This document shows, one piece after another, positions 54,308 to 62,917 of a DNA stretch of 64,000 nt. This stretch comes from DTCV01 sp964641155 (GTDB lineage: Archaea; Thermoproteota; Thermoprotei_A; Sulfolobales; NBVN01). The DNA is taken from contig CAZXJO010000004.1 of NCBI GenBank assembly GCA_964641155.1, positions 75,563 to 139,562 on the forward strand, given 5' to 3'. Positions within the stretch are counted from its first letter, which is position 1, and every line of letters begins with the position of its first letter. The translations under genes were made by a program, and so were the position numbers. The notes below the pieces were generated by a model. That model made no database searches. It was not told the DNA's origin and saw only the letters and a program-made list of their open reading frames with translations.

Positions 54308-55325
54308 GTCTTAGATCGTCGAGGCTTACCTCACCCATAACACCTATCCTCACAGACCTACCCCTTATCTCCCCAACGCCCTTAGCTATTACGTAGCCCT
54401 CACTCCTGAGTAGGTTCACTAAGTCGTCAGGCCTCTCAGTGTAGAATGCTGTGACCGTGTAGCTCCTGAAGCCCTCCTCACCAACGGGTTCTAGAGCTAG
54501 TCTGCTGTAGAGGTATTCAGCCCTGATCTTATGGAGTTCGTGGTAGTTACTTAAGCCGATCCTCAGTATGTAGCTCAGGGATGCATCCAACCCGTACACA
54601 GCGTTGATCGGGGGTGTGTACGGGGTTTCCCAGTCCTTAATCGCATTCAAGAACTTCCTCAAATCCATAGACCTCGGGACCATCTTCCTAGCCCTTGGCT
54701 CTGAGTTCAGGTAAAGTATTGAAGCACCTGGGGGTGCTAGGAAGGCCTTCTGAGAGGCCGTCGCAATAACATCCACTGACGTGTTAATCGGTTCGGCAGG
54801 GATCCCTGAGACACTGTCGACTAGGAGTTGGGCCCCTAACGAATCACACACATCCCTAAGTCTACTTAAGTACCTGTACGTGCAGCCAGCACCAGTCTCG
54901 TTATGGACTAAGGCAATGGCTGAGACCCTACCTACCTTCCTGCAGAAATCCTCAACGACGTCCGGAGGGGGTACCCTACCAACGCCTGGGCTGAGCTTGA
55001 AGACCTCAGCACCCCTACACTCCAGCGACTCAACCAACCTCTCACCGAACTCACCGTAGGTTAGCGCAACAACCCTATCACCAGGCTCAACGTAGTTGTA
55101 GACCATAGCGTCAACAGCTAACGTACCAGTACCCGGCAATATGATTGGCTGACCCCTAACAACCTTACCCAACTTCTCTATAACCTCCCTGAAGACCTCC
55201 TTAAAGCTGTCGAGCTTATGGAACTCAGGCCGCCTACCATAAGCCTCCAAAACACACTTAGGTATCTGAACAGGACCTGGAGTCAAGTACTTCAAACCAC
55301 AACCACCCCGCAGAAACCGCAACAC
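54270..55325 (-). CDS. Class V aminotransferase (alanine-glyoxylate/serine-pyruvate type)
   Basis: This PLP enzyme of 351 residues has the N-terminal YLTPGPVQIP, PGTGTLAVDAMVYNY, VDSVSGIPAEPIN and the Schiff-base Lys in ATASQKAFLAPPGAS (about 195). Length and motifs fit alanine-glyoxylate and serine-pyruvate aminotransferases. The exact N-terminus is unclear: the open frame starts 11 residues before the conserved YLTPGP. The 3' end overlaps the DUF89 gene. Confidence 0.86.
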   Translation of the reverse strand: MLRFLRGGCGLKYLTPGPVQIPKCVLEAYGRRPEFHKLDSFKEVFREVIEKLGKVVRGQPIILPGTGTLAVDAMVYNYVEPGDRVVALTYGEFGERLVESLECRGAEVFKLSPGVGRVPPPDVVEDFCRKVGRVSAIALVHNETGAGCTYRYLSRLRDVCDSLGAQLLVDSVSGIPAEPINTSVDVIATASQKAFLAPPGASILYLNSEPRARKMVPRSMDLRKFLNAIKDWETPYTPPINAVYGLDASLSYILRIGLSNYHELHKIRAEYLYSRLALEPVGEEGFRSYTVTAFYTERPDDLVNLLRSEGYVIAKGVGEIRGRSVRIGVMGEVSLDDLRRVVEVVNDYVGK

Positions 55326-55688
55326 AGAACACAGCGACTGAGACCTAAGTCAAGCTCAGTTAAAGCCCCACGCCCACCGACTACGGACAAGTACCGTTTG
55401 ACAAAGACAGACCACCACAACATACTCAAACACCGACTTAAAAACCTAGCGCCGACGGCCCAACCACTCAACAACCCCAAACTCAGCCATCATCGGGGAA
55501 GGCACTACTCAGAACAACAAAACAAGAAGCCCCATGCCTAACGATCCTTAACAAAACACAGAGGCAGTTTTAGGAACCCACCGCGCCGGACCCCCGCAAC
55601 AAAGCTATTACGGCTGCTCTGACCATCAACTCGCCTTGCCCTTCACTTAAACACCTCAGTTGTCGCGTATGACATACCGGCACTTAGA
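55326..55688. other. Intergenic region
   Basis: About 360 bases with no coding frame I trust on either strand, C/A-rich on the plus strand. It holds the upstream region of the class V aminotransferase gene and the 61-codon ORF that follows. Confidence 0.35.
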
Positions 55689-55874
55689 ATGTACTACAAC
55701 AGCTTGGAAGGAGTCCACTTAGTGAAGGAGTCAGACATCGAAATGCTCGTCCAGAAATCTGTCGAGGTGCTGGAGAAGGAGCATGTAGAGGTCGGAAAAC
55801 CGAAATTCACAAAGAGCTGGGACGACATAATTGACGAGGAAACCGAACTAATAAAGAAGGCTCTCAAAAATTAA
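55689..55874 (+). CDS. Small acidic/basic helical protein of unknown function
   Basis: This 61-residue protein has charged amphipathic helices (SDIEMLVQKSVEVLEKEHVE and IIDEETELIKKAL) and no hydrophobic core large enough for a membrane segment. I do not recognise it. Codon use is like real genes of this window. The GTG at 55722 (VKESDIEML) is a possible shorter start. Such size and charge are seen in antitoxins and in small nucleic-acid-associated proteins, but no toxin gene is adjacent. Confidence 0.5.
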   Translation: MYYNSLEGVHLVKESDIEMLVQKSVEVLEKEHVEVGKPKFTKSWDDIIDEETELIKKALKN

Positions 55875-55955
55875 TACCCACCTTACCTTACTCCGCTATG
55901 AAGCGATGAGTAGCGAATGACCGAGTCAGGGCATTAGGTCATTAGAGTAAGTTAT

Positions 55956-57149
55956 TTAATGAGATGTTACTTCAACTCGCTCAACGTAGGATAGCAAGAT
56001 CCGGTCAGCGGTTGGACTTTCTCTGTCTAGGTTTAGAAATCTTAGCTTATATTCCGGAACTAATTCCTTAATTATCCTTGGTATTTCAAAGAAATCTTGG
56101 CCTCTGTGGTAGAGGGAGACGATTAAAACAGGTTTATATGCCCTGATAGTCTCCTTAGCACCCACTATGACATCCAATTCCGAACCTTCCACGTCCAGCT
56201 TAATAAGTCCAACCTCAAGCCCGTTCTCTTTCACGAATTCATCGATAGAGATTACCTCAACTTCTTCACCTCCATGTTCCCGATAGATATTAGAAACGAA
56301 GGATCCGGAGCCAAACGAAAACAACCTCGTCTTCCCTCTCCTAGCACCTAAGACCATTCTAATGGGTATCACTTGTGTGAGATTGTTAAGACTTAGTGTC
56401 TTCTTAAGTAATAGGAAGTTCTTGTAATCGGGCTCGAAGGCATAAATCCTCCGTGGTTTGAGCTCTGAAAGCACTAACGCACTATCTCCTATGAACGCAC
56501 CGCCGTCTATGAAATCCATTCCTTCGACCCTAGTAATAATGACTGGAGGTAGCTTATCAATTCCGTGCTTATGGAAGAAGACTGGAGCCTCAAAATGATT
56601 TACTGGAAGTCTGTACTCCCTTCCTCTCCATCTGAGGACGTAATGATCCTTGCTCTTCTTGATGTGCTTTCTAAAAACTCTATAGCCTTCGCAATACATC
56701 ATATCCTCTTTATTAAACAATGCGGACTTATCCAAGGCGGGCAGTAAGGCGGAACGTATTTCGTTTCTGATGAATTTCATTACCTCCTTTCTATCACACT
56801 CATCAAACAATCTAAGATCAAGCCTTGGTTCCTCCCTAATCACGTATAGAAGAAAATCAATGGCCCACGACCTCTCAACATCACTGATATGATACAACCC
56901 AGCACTCGTTCTCTGAAGTCTTACACCTAAGCTACGGAGAATCCTATTTAGTATTGCGCCAATCACCTTTGTTGACTTAAACCGTGGAGATGTGGAATAA
57001 TAGTAACTTTTTATCGCGTTCTCCTTAAGCATTGTTTTAATATCCTCAACCAGGTTAAGGATATCTTCGTAGGTTACACAGTTTATTTGCGTAGCGCTGC
57101 TGCGGCTCCCTTCTACCTCTGATTCCTCCTTATCCATCCCCATCATCAC
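55956..57149 (-). CDS. FkbM family methyltransferase
   Basis: This 397-residue protein has a helical N-terminal half (1-195) with no assigned family, then a Rossmann methyltransferase. The SAM motif is DFIDGGAFIGDSALVLSELK (about 218), followed by YAFEPDYKNF, then EVISIDEFV and GLIKLDVEGSELDVIVGA, the diagnostic FkbM block. FkbM enzymes methylate sugar or polyketide hydroxyls, so a role in surface-glycan decoration fits the neighbouring rhamnose genes. A TATA-like atataaaa lies just upstream. Confidence 0.82.
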   Translation of the reverse strand: MMMGMDKEESEVEGSRSSATQINCVTYEDILNLVEDIKTMLKENAIKSYYYSTSPRFKSTKVIGAILNRILRSLGVRLQRTSAGLYHISDVERSWAIDFLLYVIREEPRLDLRLFDECDRKEVMKFIRNEIRSALLPALDKSALFNKEDMMYCEGYRVFRKHIKKSKDHYVLRWRGREYRLPVNHFEAPVFFHKHGIDKLPPVIITRVEGMDFIDGGAFIGDSALVLSELKPRRIYAFEPDYKNFLLLKKTLSLNNLTQVIPIRMVLGARRGKTRLFSFGSGSFVSNIYREHGGEEVEVISIDEFVKENGLEVGLIKLDVEGSELDVIVGAKETIRAYKPVLIVSLYHRGQDFFEIPRIIKELVPEYKLRFLNLDRESPTADRILLSYVERVEVTSH

Positions 57150-58224
57150 CTACCTCAATATAAAAGGTATATGGCATATAAATGTCCTACGGGCCTACAG
57201 CTCTCATAAGTGGGAAGGGTATGTCTTCAAAGGTTTGGAAAGTTAGACATTTGAAACCACCCTAATGCTTAACAATTTGTTTTGAAGTAGTTTGGCTGGA
57301 AGCTACATGAACCAAAACGTATAGATAAGTTCGAAGCGATGTCCAGGTCATACGTAGGAGGCAAAGCATTCCCTGGAAGCTCATGGTGAGAAGGGTTAAA
57401 AGTGATGATAGGGTGAACGTCCGCCTTACGCGCTATTTACGCCTGATGAAATACTTAGCCCCAGTCCCGGTTCCGGCCTTCTCGACGGCGCCATGGGGGT
57501 GGTGCTGAATTTTTGGTTTCGACCGGTCTTTTAACCCGATATTGCTACTATTGCCAACTAGTGCTGTTAGCACGTTCGTCCTGACGATGAAGTGGGTACT
57601 CGTCGCGTATGGTGTGAGCCTTGCTGAATACACTACCGATATCATACCCGATTACGCCAACTATGCGGGGTCCGACCCTAACCTGTGTAGAGGCGAGTAC
57701 CGCTATAGGTCTACATCATGCTCTATTTTTACATAATCTTCAATATGCGTGGGTAGTTGTCGTAAACGTCTTTTCTTTCTGATATTCAATAAGATTTGAA
57801 TGCTGGGCTTCGTCAATGTCCGTGCATCCTTGAACTCTACCCTCCCTTCAGAATATTTCCGGTCAGTAATCTACAGCCAACGTCTTCAGCCTACATCAAT
57901 AAACTCATCGTTATGTGAACCACTGCGGTGATGTCATGGGTTATGCATAGCAATTTACCTTGAGTACCCGCAGAACGGATGACCGTGCTGGAGGATGTGT
58001 TCGGTTATACTGCCACATGCTCACCCAACGCTTCCGTGAGGTTGTTGCCCGTTAGGTTGCTTAAGGTCCTCATGATTAGATTTCTCAACTCACGTTGCTA
58101 ACCCCCGGTGTAGTTCGAGATCGTCTGGTGGTAGAGTTAATCCCCTTCATCACTCAAACAGATACCTTGATAGCGGTAAACTACGGCTTAGGTCTCCTTA
58201 TCAGTCGCTGGATGACCAACTGAT
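57150..58224. other. 1.07-kb region with decayed coding
   Basis: Short frames only. Plus strand 57440-57730 reads like membrane-protein text (FNPILLLLPTSAVSTFVLT, then WVLVAYGVSLAEY) but is cut by a stop and has no start. No transposase motif or terminal repeats are visible. It is probably a degraded gene between the two glycan gene groups. Confidence 0.35.
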
Positions 58225-58776
58225 CTAGTACTCGAAGTTGGTCTCCGCTTCCCTCAGCGGTGGGCATTTTCTGTCTTTCTCACTGGCCACAATGTTTTCC
58301 TTAATCGGCCAATCTATCCCTATTTCCGGGTCACTCCAACTGATGCACCTCTCATGCTGTGGTGAGTATTCCTTTGTCACCAGATACAGCAGATATGTCT
58401 CTTCCAGTGACTGGAACCCGTGGGCAAATCCTGGCGGCACCCACACTGCATAGCCCGGCTCTAGGACGACACCGACGTGTCTTCCAAACCATGGTGAGTT
58501 CTTCCTAACGTCTACGGCGACGTCGTAAACTCTACCACTTATTACGTAGATCAGCTTACCCTGCTCCATCGGCCTAAGCTGGTAGTGTAGACCCCTAACA
58601 ACGCCTTTCTTGGAGAAACTTAGGTTAACCTGGACGTAGTCGTAGGGGATACCGTTAGCTAAGAAATCAGTTCTCTTATAGAGTTCTGCGAAGAAACCCC
58701 TCTCATCTGGGAATCTGACAAACTCAACAAGCACTATGTCAGGTATTTCCAACCTTTTGAAGCTCTTAAACGGCAC
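58225..58776 (-). CDS. rmlC: dTDP-4-dehydrorhamnose 3,5-epimerase
   Basis: This 183-residue cupin-fold epimerase has FPDERGFFAELYKR, the substrate and catalytic block GVVRGLHYQLRPMEQGKL with its conserved His, VAVDVRKNSPWFG and WVPPGFAHGFQ. It acts on dTDP-4-keto-6-deoxyglucose. It is the last gene of rmlA-B-D-C on the minus strand, four bases after rmlD. Confidence 0.92.
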   Translation of the reverse strand: MPFKSFKRLEIPDIVLVEFVRFPDERGFFAELYKRTDFLANGIPYDYVQVNLSFSKKGVVRGLHYQLRPMEQGKLIYVISGRVYDVAVDVRKNSPWFGRHVGVVLEPGYAVWVPPGFAHGFQSLEETYLLYLVTKEYSPQHERCISWSDPEIGIDWPIKENIVASEKDRKCPPLREAETNFEY

Positions 58777-58780
58777 CGAA

Positions 58781-59677
58781 CTACACCACCCCAGCGAGTT
58801 CTCTATACGTTAGGACCATATCCCTTAAACATTCATTTATGGGGGGAAGCGCTAGACCTAGTTCCCTAGCCTTTGATGCGTCAAGGCTTGAGTCCCTTGG
58901 CCGCGGGGCGATGAGCTTCGCATCCTCCATACGTTTCGGCTTAACTAAATCTCCCCCTACACCCAGGGCTTTCGCCAGCATGGTGGCGAACTCATACCTG
59001 GACAGCCTCTCACCGACTAAGTGTATAATCCCAGTAATCCTTGCCTCAACGACCTTGACGAGCTCCTCGGCAAGGAACTTCACATACGTTGGTGAGAGCC
59101 ACTGATTAGTGAAAGCTTCCACGGACTCCCCCCTAACAAGTTTTTCAAGTACTATTAAGCCGAAATTCCTCCTCCCCGTTGGGCTGTAGCCGTAAAGCCC
59201 GCTAACCCTGATAACGCAGCCGGCGTCAGGGACCATAGATCCCACGACAACTTCCCCGAGGAGTTTCGTTAAGCCATAGTAGTTCACAGGTGCTGGAGTA
59301 TCATCCTCCCTGTACATACCCCTCGCACCGTCAAACACATAATCTGTTGAGATATACATGAACAGCTCAGCATCCCAACAGGCCTTGACAAGGGCCTTCG
59401 TCGCCAAATAATTTACCCTGTAGGCCTTTTCCTTATTAACCTCACACCCATCAACATCGGTGTAAGCCGCTGTATGGACGACTACGTCAGGCTTAATCCC
59501 TCTGACGACGTCCGCGATGCTATTTAGGTTCTCCAGGTCTAGCCTGAACCGCCCCACACCTACCTGCGCAGGGGGTCTCTCATGATATGACGCGTATACG
59601 TCAAATCCCCTACTTTTAAGTGCTCTCACAACCCAGTAGCCTAGTAGGCCTGTCCCACCGGTGACTAAGACCCTCAA
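58781..59677 (-). CDS. rmlD: dTDP-4-dehydrorhamnose reductase
   Basis: This 298-residue short-chain dehydrogenase has the NAD(P) motif VTGGTGLLGYW, HTAAYTDVDGCE, STDYVFDGARG and the catalytic YYGLTKLLGE (YxxxK). It makes dTDP-L-rhamnose. It lies three bases after rmlB and before rmlC. Confidence 0.92.
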   Translation of the reverse strand: MRVLVTGGTGLLGYWVVRALKSRGFDVYASYHERPPAQVGVGRFRLDLENLNSIADVVRGIKPDVVVHTAAYTDVDGCEVNKEKAYRVNYLATKALVKACWDAELFMYISTDYVFDGARGMYREDDTPAPVNYYGLTKLLGEVVVGSMVPDAGCVIRVSGLYGYSPTGRRNFGLIVLEKLVRGESVEAFTNQWLSPTYVKFLAEELVKVVEARITGIIHLVGERLSRYEFATMLAKALGVGGDLVKPKRMEDAKLIAPRPRDSSLDASKARELGLALPPINECLRDMVLTYRELAGVV

Positions 59678-59680
59678 AGA

Positions 59681-60703
59681 TCAACACCGACCCATCCACG
59701 GCTCATCTCTGAGGACGTAGGTCCTATCTACTAAAGGTCTCCACCACCACTCATTCAATAGATACCAATCCACAGTTTTCTTTAAACCTTCCTCAATCCC
59801 GACCTGGGGCCTCCAGCCAAGTCCCATCACCTTCTCGCAGACCATAGCATATCTCCTATCCTCGCCAGGTCTACCCCTCACATACACGACATCCTTCGTA
59901 ACATCCCTCCCCATTAACACAACGATCTTCTCCACAACCTCCCTCACAGTGGTGGGTTGATGTGCGCAGACGTTGTAGGTCTCGCAGCTAGCACCTTTTG
60001 AGATGATTGTGGAGAGAGCCTTGCAGAAGTCCCCCACGTAAAGCCAATCTCTAATCTGGGATCCGTCACCGTATATCGTCGCATGCCTGCCGTGGAGCAA
60101 CCTTATTATTGTTCTTGGAATGAGCTTCTCAGGATGCTGGTAAGGGCCGTAGTTATTTGACGGTCTCACAATGATGTACTTCAGCCCGTACGTCCTGCCA
60201 TAAGCCTTAATGAGCAAATCACCGGATGCTTTAGATGCTGAATATGGACTTGAAGGATTCAACAGCCAGCCCTCATCAGCTTCCCCAGCCACACCATAGA
60301 GGTCGCCGTAAACCTCATCCGTTGATAAGTGTACGAACTTACTCACGTCAAGTCTCCTTAGGACCTCCAATAATGTGAAAACACCGAAGACGTTTGTTTG
60401 GAGAAACGGCGCTGGGTTGTTTATAGACCTATCAACATGAGTTTCGGCGGCGAAGTTTACTAGGACATCCGGCTGGAACTCCCTCAAAACGTGTTCGAGG
60501 AACTCCTCATTACATATATCACCCCTTATAAACCTTACTCGTCGATCCTGGATGACGTCATGCAGGTTCTCTACCCTACCGGCGTAAGTTAATTTATCAT
60601 ATATGAGGACATTTACGTCATCATGGTTTTTAACTACGTATCTGACGAAGTTACTGCCCATAAAACCTGCTCCTCCTAGAACGGCCGTTCTCAAGTAGGT
60701 CAC
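59681..60703 (-). CDS. rmlB: dTDP-glucose 4,6-dehydratase
   Basis: This 340-residue extended SDR enzyme has LGGAGFMGSNFVRYV, FAAETHVDRSI, STDEVYGD and the catalytic YSASKASGD, then RPSNNYGPYQHPEKLIP. The motifs are those of RmlB, which converts dTDP-glucose to the 4-keto-6-deoxy sugar. It lies three bases after rmlA. Confidence 0.94.
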   Translation of the reverse strand: MTYLRTAVLGGAGFMGSNFVRYVVKNHDDVNVLIYDKLTYAGRVENLHDVIQDRRVRFIRGDICNEEFLEHVLREFQPDVLVNFAAETHVDRSINNPAPFLQTNVFGVFTLLEVLRRLDVSKFVHLSTDEVYGDLYGVAGEADEGWLLNPSSPYSASKASGDLLIKAYGRTYGLKYIIVRPSNNYGPYQHPEKLIPRTIIRLLHGRHATIYGDGSQIRDWLYVGDFCKALSTIISKGASCETYNVCAHQPTTVREVVEKIVVLMGRDVTKDVVYVRGRPGEDRRYAMVCEKVMGLGWRPQVGIEEGLKKTVDWYLLNEWWWRPLVDRTYVLRDEPWMGRC

Positions 60704-60706
60704 CTA

Positions 60707-61771
60707 CTAAAACTCAATCACGCTGTAATCAGATATTACGAACTTGGCCTCACCGTGGACCTCTTTCAGAGCTTTAATCACTGAGTTAGCACCTATAACG
60801 CTATCCTTAAGTCTCAGTTTCCCCACATCCACCTGAGCCCCATCGAGTATTAGGGACCTCGACACGGATCCTGAGAGGACCTTCGCATGCTGCTCTACGG
60901 ACACGAAGTGCTCTATCACAGCACCCTTCCCCACGATGGCGTTCCTACCTATGTACGCTGGTCCATAAACCCTCCCTTCAACTACGGCTCCCTTATCAAC
61001 AATAGCTCTACCTATGACCTCCCCCCTGACGTCGCCCTCAACACTCTCATTTACGTTGTCCAGTAGGAGGTACAGCGCTTCTAGGAGGCCTTCGTAAGTA
61101 CCTACGTCCTTCCACCAACCAGTAATTATGTCGTAGTCCACCCTGTACCCATTGTCTATGAACCACTGAATGAGTTCCGTGACCTCATACTCCCCCCTCC
61201 AGGAGGGCTTAAGTGACCTATACGCCCTCTCAACGAGGTCCGGGTCCCTGAAGAAGTAAACACCGACAACGGCTAAGTCCGATATAGGCTCCCTAGGCTT
61301 CTCAACGAGCTTCCTTATCCTCCCATCCTCTAAGACCGCCACCCCGAACTTCGAAGGGTCTTTAACCCTAGCTAACAGAACGTAGACATCACTCCCGCAT
61401 TCTAAAAATGCCTTTACATACCTCCTAATACCGCCGGATAATATGTTATCCCCTAAATAGGTGACGAAGGACCTATCTAGGAAGCCCTCTTCGATGGCTA
61501 GGTGGATCGCGTGGGCTATCCCTAACCTCCTCTCCTGGGTGATGTATGTCAATCTGACGCCATCCTTAGAGCCATCCCCTAGGACATCCCTAATGAAGTC
61601 CCCGAAGTAGCCTACAACAACCCCAACATCCCTGATATCTGAGTCTAGGAGGTCTTTGATCGCGTAATGAATCATGGGTCTACCTAGTAGGGGGATGAGG
61701 TGCTTCGGCCTCGAAAACGTGAATGGCCTGAGCCTAGAACCCTCACCAGCGGCGAGCACCAAACCCTTCAA
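60707..61771 (-). CDS. rmlA: Glucose-1-phosphate thymidylyltransferase
   Basis: This nucleotidyltransferase of about 354 residues has LVLAAGEGSRLRPFTFSRP, then KHLIPLLGRPMIHYAIKDLL, LGDNILSGGI and KPREPISDLAVVGVYFF. It also has a left-handed beta-helix-like C-terminal part with hexapeptide-like repeats (about 245-350), as in long archaeal RmlA. A TTG at 61771 gives the standard N-terminus (KGLVLAAGEG). Ten N directly upstream may hide an ATG, and the extra 11 residues encoded beyond them are not family-like. First gene of the rmlABDC operon. Confidence 0.92.
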   Translation of the reverse strand: MKGLVLAAGEGSRLRPFTFSRPKHLIPLLGRPMIHYAIKDLLDSDIRDVGVVVGYFGDFIRDVLGDGSKDGVRLTYITQERRLGIAHAIHLAIEEGFLDRSFVTYLGDNILSGGIRRYVKAFLECGSDVYVLLARVKDPSKFGVAVLEDGRIRKLVEKPREPISDLAVVGVYFFRDPDLVERAYRSLKPSWRGEYEVTELIQWFIDNGYRVDYDIITGWWKDVGTYEGLLEALYLLLDNVNESVEGDVRGEVIGRAIVDKGAVVEGRVYGPAYIGRNAIVGKGAVIEHFVSVEQHAKVLSGSVSRSLILDGAQVDVGKLRLKDSVIGANSVIKALKEVHGEAKFVISDYSVIEF

Positions 61772-61781
61772 NNNNNNNNNN
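61772..61781. other. Short assembly gap (10 N) at the rmlA start
   Basis: Ten N lie directly upstream of the rmlA TTG on the minus strand. The true start or ribosome site may be hidden. Confidence 0.9.
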
Positions 61782-61936
61782 CATAAACAATACACCAAGC
61801 CTACTTCATTCTGCACTTAAAGCATTTATATTCCTGATAACCCAATCTTCAAAACGCTTTTCAATGACACGCCCCGCATTGAAGTACAAGGGTAAATGGC
61901 TGGGGGGTACTTTAACTATAGGTGCTCTGTACATGT

Positions 61937-62881
61937 CTATGAAGACCCCCTTCTTCTAAGTTTCTCTCCCAGTCTTAACCCATCAACTATAGCCCTCGCT
62001 ACGGCTTGCCCTCCTTTAAGACCAGCTTTTAAAGGAGATGTCAGTAAATTCCTCAACATTTGAACGAGTAGTACCTGCCTATACCTCGTATTCGTGATTG
62101 ATGAAAGAGCGATTCGGCTTCTTACTGTTAAGTAATAAGACATAGGACCTAATCCTTTCCTGATGGTTAGGCCTCCCACATGACTCGCTACAGCTTCCGG
62201 AATAGCTATTGATTTATAGCCGTAGTTCCACAGCATTAAGCCAAGAACGTCATCATCACCATAAGCAAAGAACTCATCTATGAATAGCTTACTACCGAGG
62301 CATTCCTCTACGGCCTTTACCCTGTAGAGCGCGCAGGCGCCATTATTGTACGTTACGTATATTGACTTACGGAGGATCCACGGATATTCGTGGTACCCCC
62401 CAAGGTGGTATGGTATTAGGAGCTCATCTACGAAGGCTCCCGCACCATCTATAAGTCTCGTCCCATACTTTAGGATAACACCTTGTAACCCGGCTACGTC
62501 GGCCCTGTTTTCGGCGTACTCAACAAGGGTTTTAAGCCCTCCCTGAAGTAACACAGCATCATTGTTTAGCAAGAGCACGTACTTGCCGTCCCTATCCCTG
62601 GCTTTGAAGCCTACGTTGTTTCCACCTGCGAAGCCCAGGTTGCGGTCTAACCTAATCACTTTCTTCCTAAGTCCCTCGTTCTTATCGAGAAAGTCTTTAA
62701 TCCTCTCGAAGCTGCCGTCCACGGAACCGTTGTCAACGACTATTAGCTCGTACTTATCAGGAGGGTAATCCAAGCCAGCTACGGATTCTAGTGATTCTAA
62801 AACTATCGACATAATCCTTGAAGAGTTGTAATTCAGCCAGATTATTGACACCTTAGGCCACAACGAATCCAGCCCCACCAA
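61937..62881 (-). CDS. GT2 glycosyltransferase, rhamnosyltransferase-like, C-terminus probably frameshifted
   Basis: This 314-residue GT2 enzyme has VSIIWLNYNSSRIM, LIVVDNGSVDGSFE, RNLGFAGGNNVGFK, LLNNDAVLL and FFAYGDDDVLGLML. These fit dTDP-rhamnosyl or similar transferases. The frame stops at 61937 inside a run of five G. A sixth G would open the frame on to 61806 and add about 44 residues (MYRAPIVKVPPSHLPLYF and onward), leaving 35 bases to rmlA. The neighbouring rhamnose genes suggest the donor. It is probably part of a longer glycan operon that continues on the minus strand. Confidence 0.85.
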   Translation of the reverse strand: MVGLDSLWPKVSIIWLNYNSSRIMSIVLESLESVAGLDYPPDKYELIVVDNGSVDGSFERIKDFLDKNEGLRKKVIRLDRNLGFAGGNNVGFKARDRDGKYVLLLNNDAVLLQGGLKTLVEYAENRADVAGLQGVILKYGTRLIDGAGAFVDELLIPYHLGGYHEYPWILRKSIYVTYNNGACALYRVKAVEECLGSKLFIDEFFAYGDDDVLGLMLWNYGYKSIAIPEAVASHVGGLTIRKGLGPMSYYLTVRSRIALSSITNTRYRQVLLVQMLRNLLTSPLKAGLKGGQAVARAIVDGLRLGEKLRRRGSS

Positions 62882-62917
62882 CTATATGATTACGATCACT
62901 AATATATGATCAGGCAT

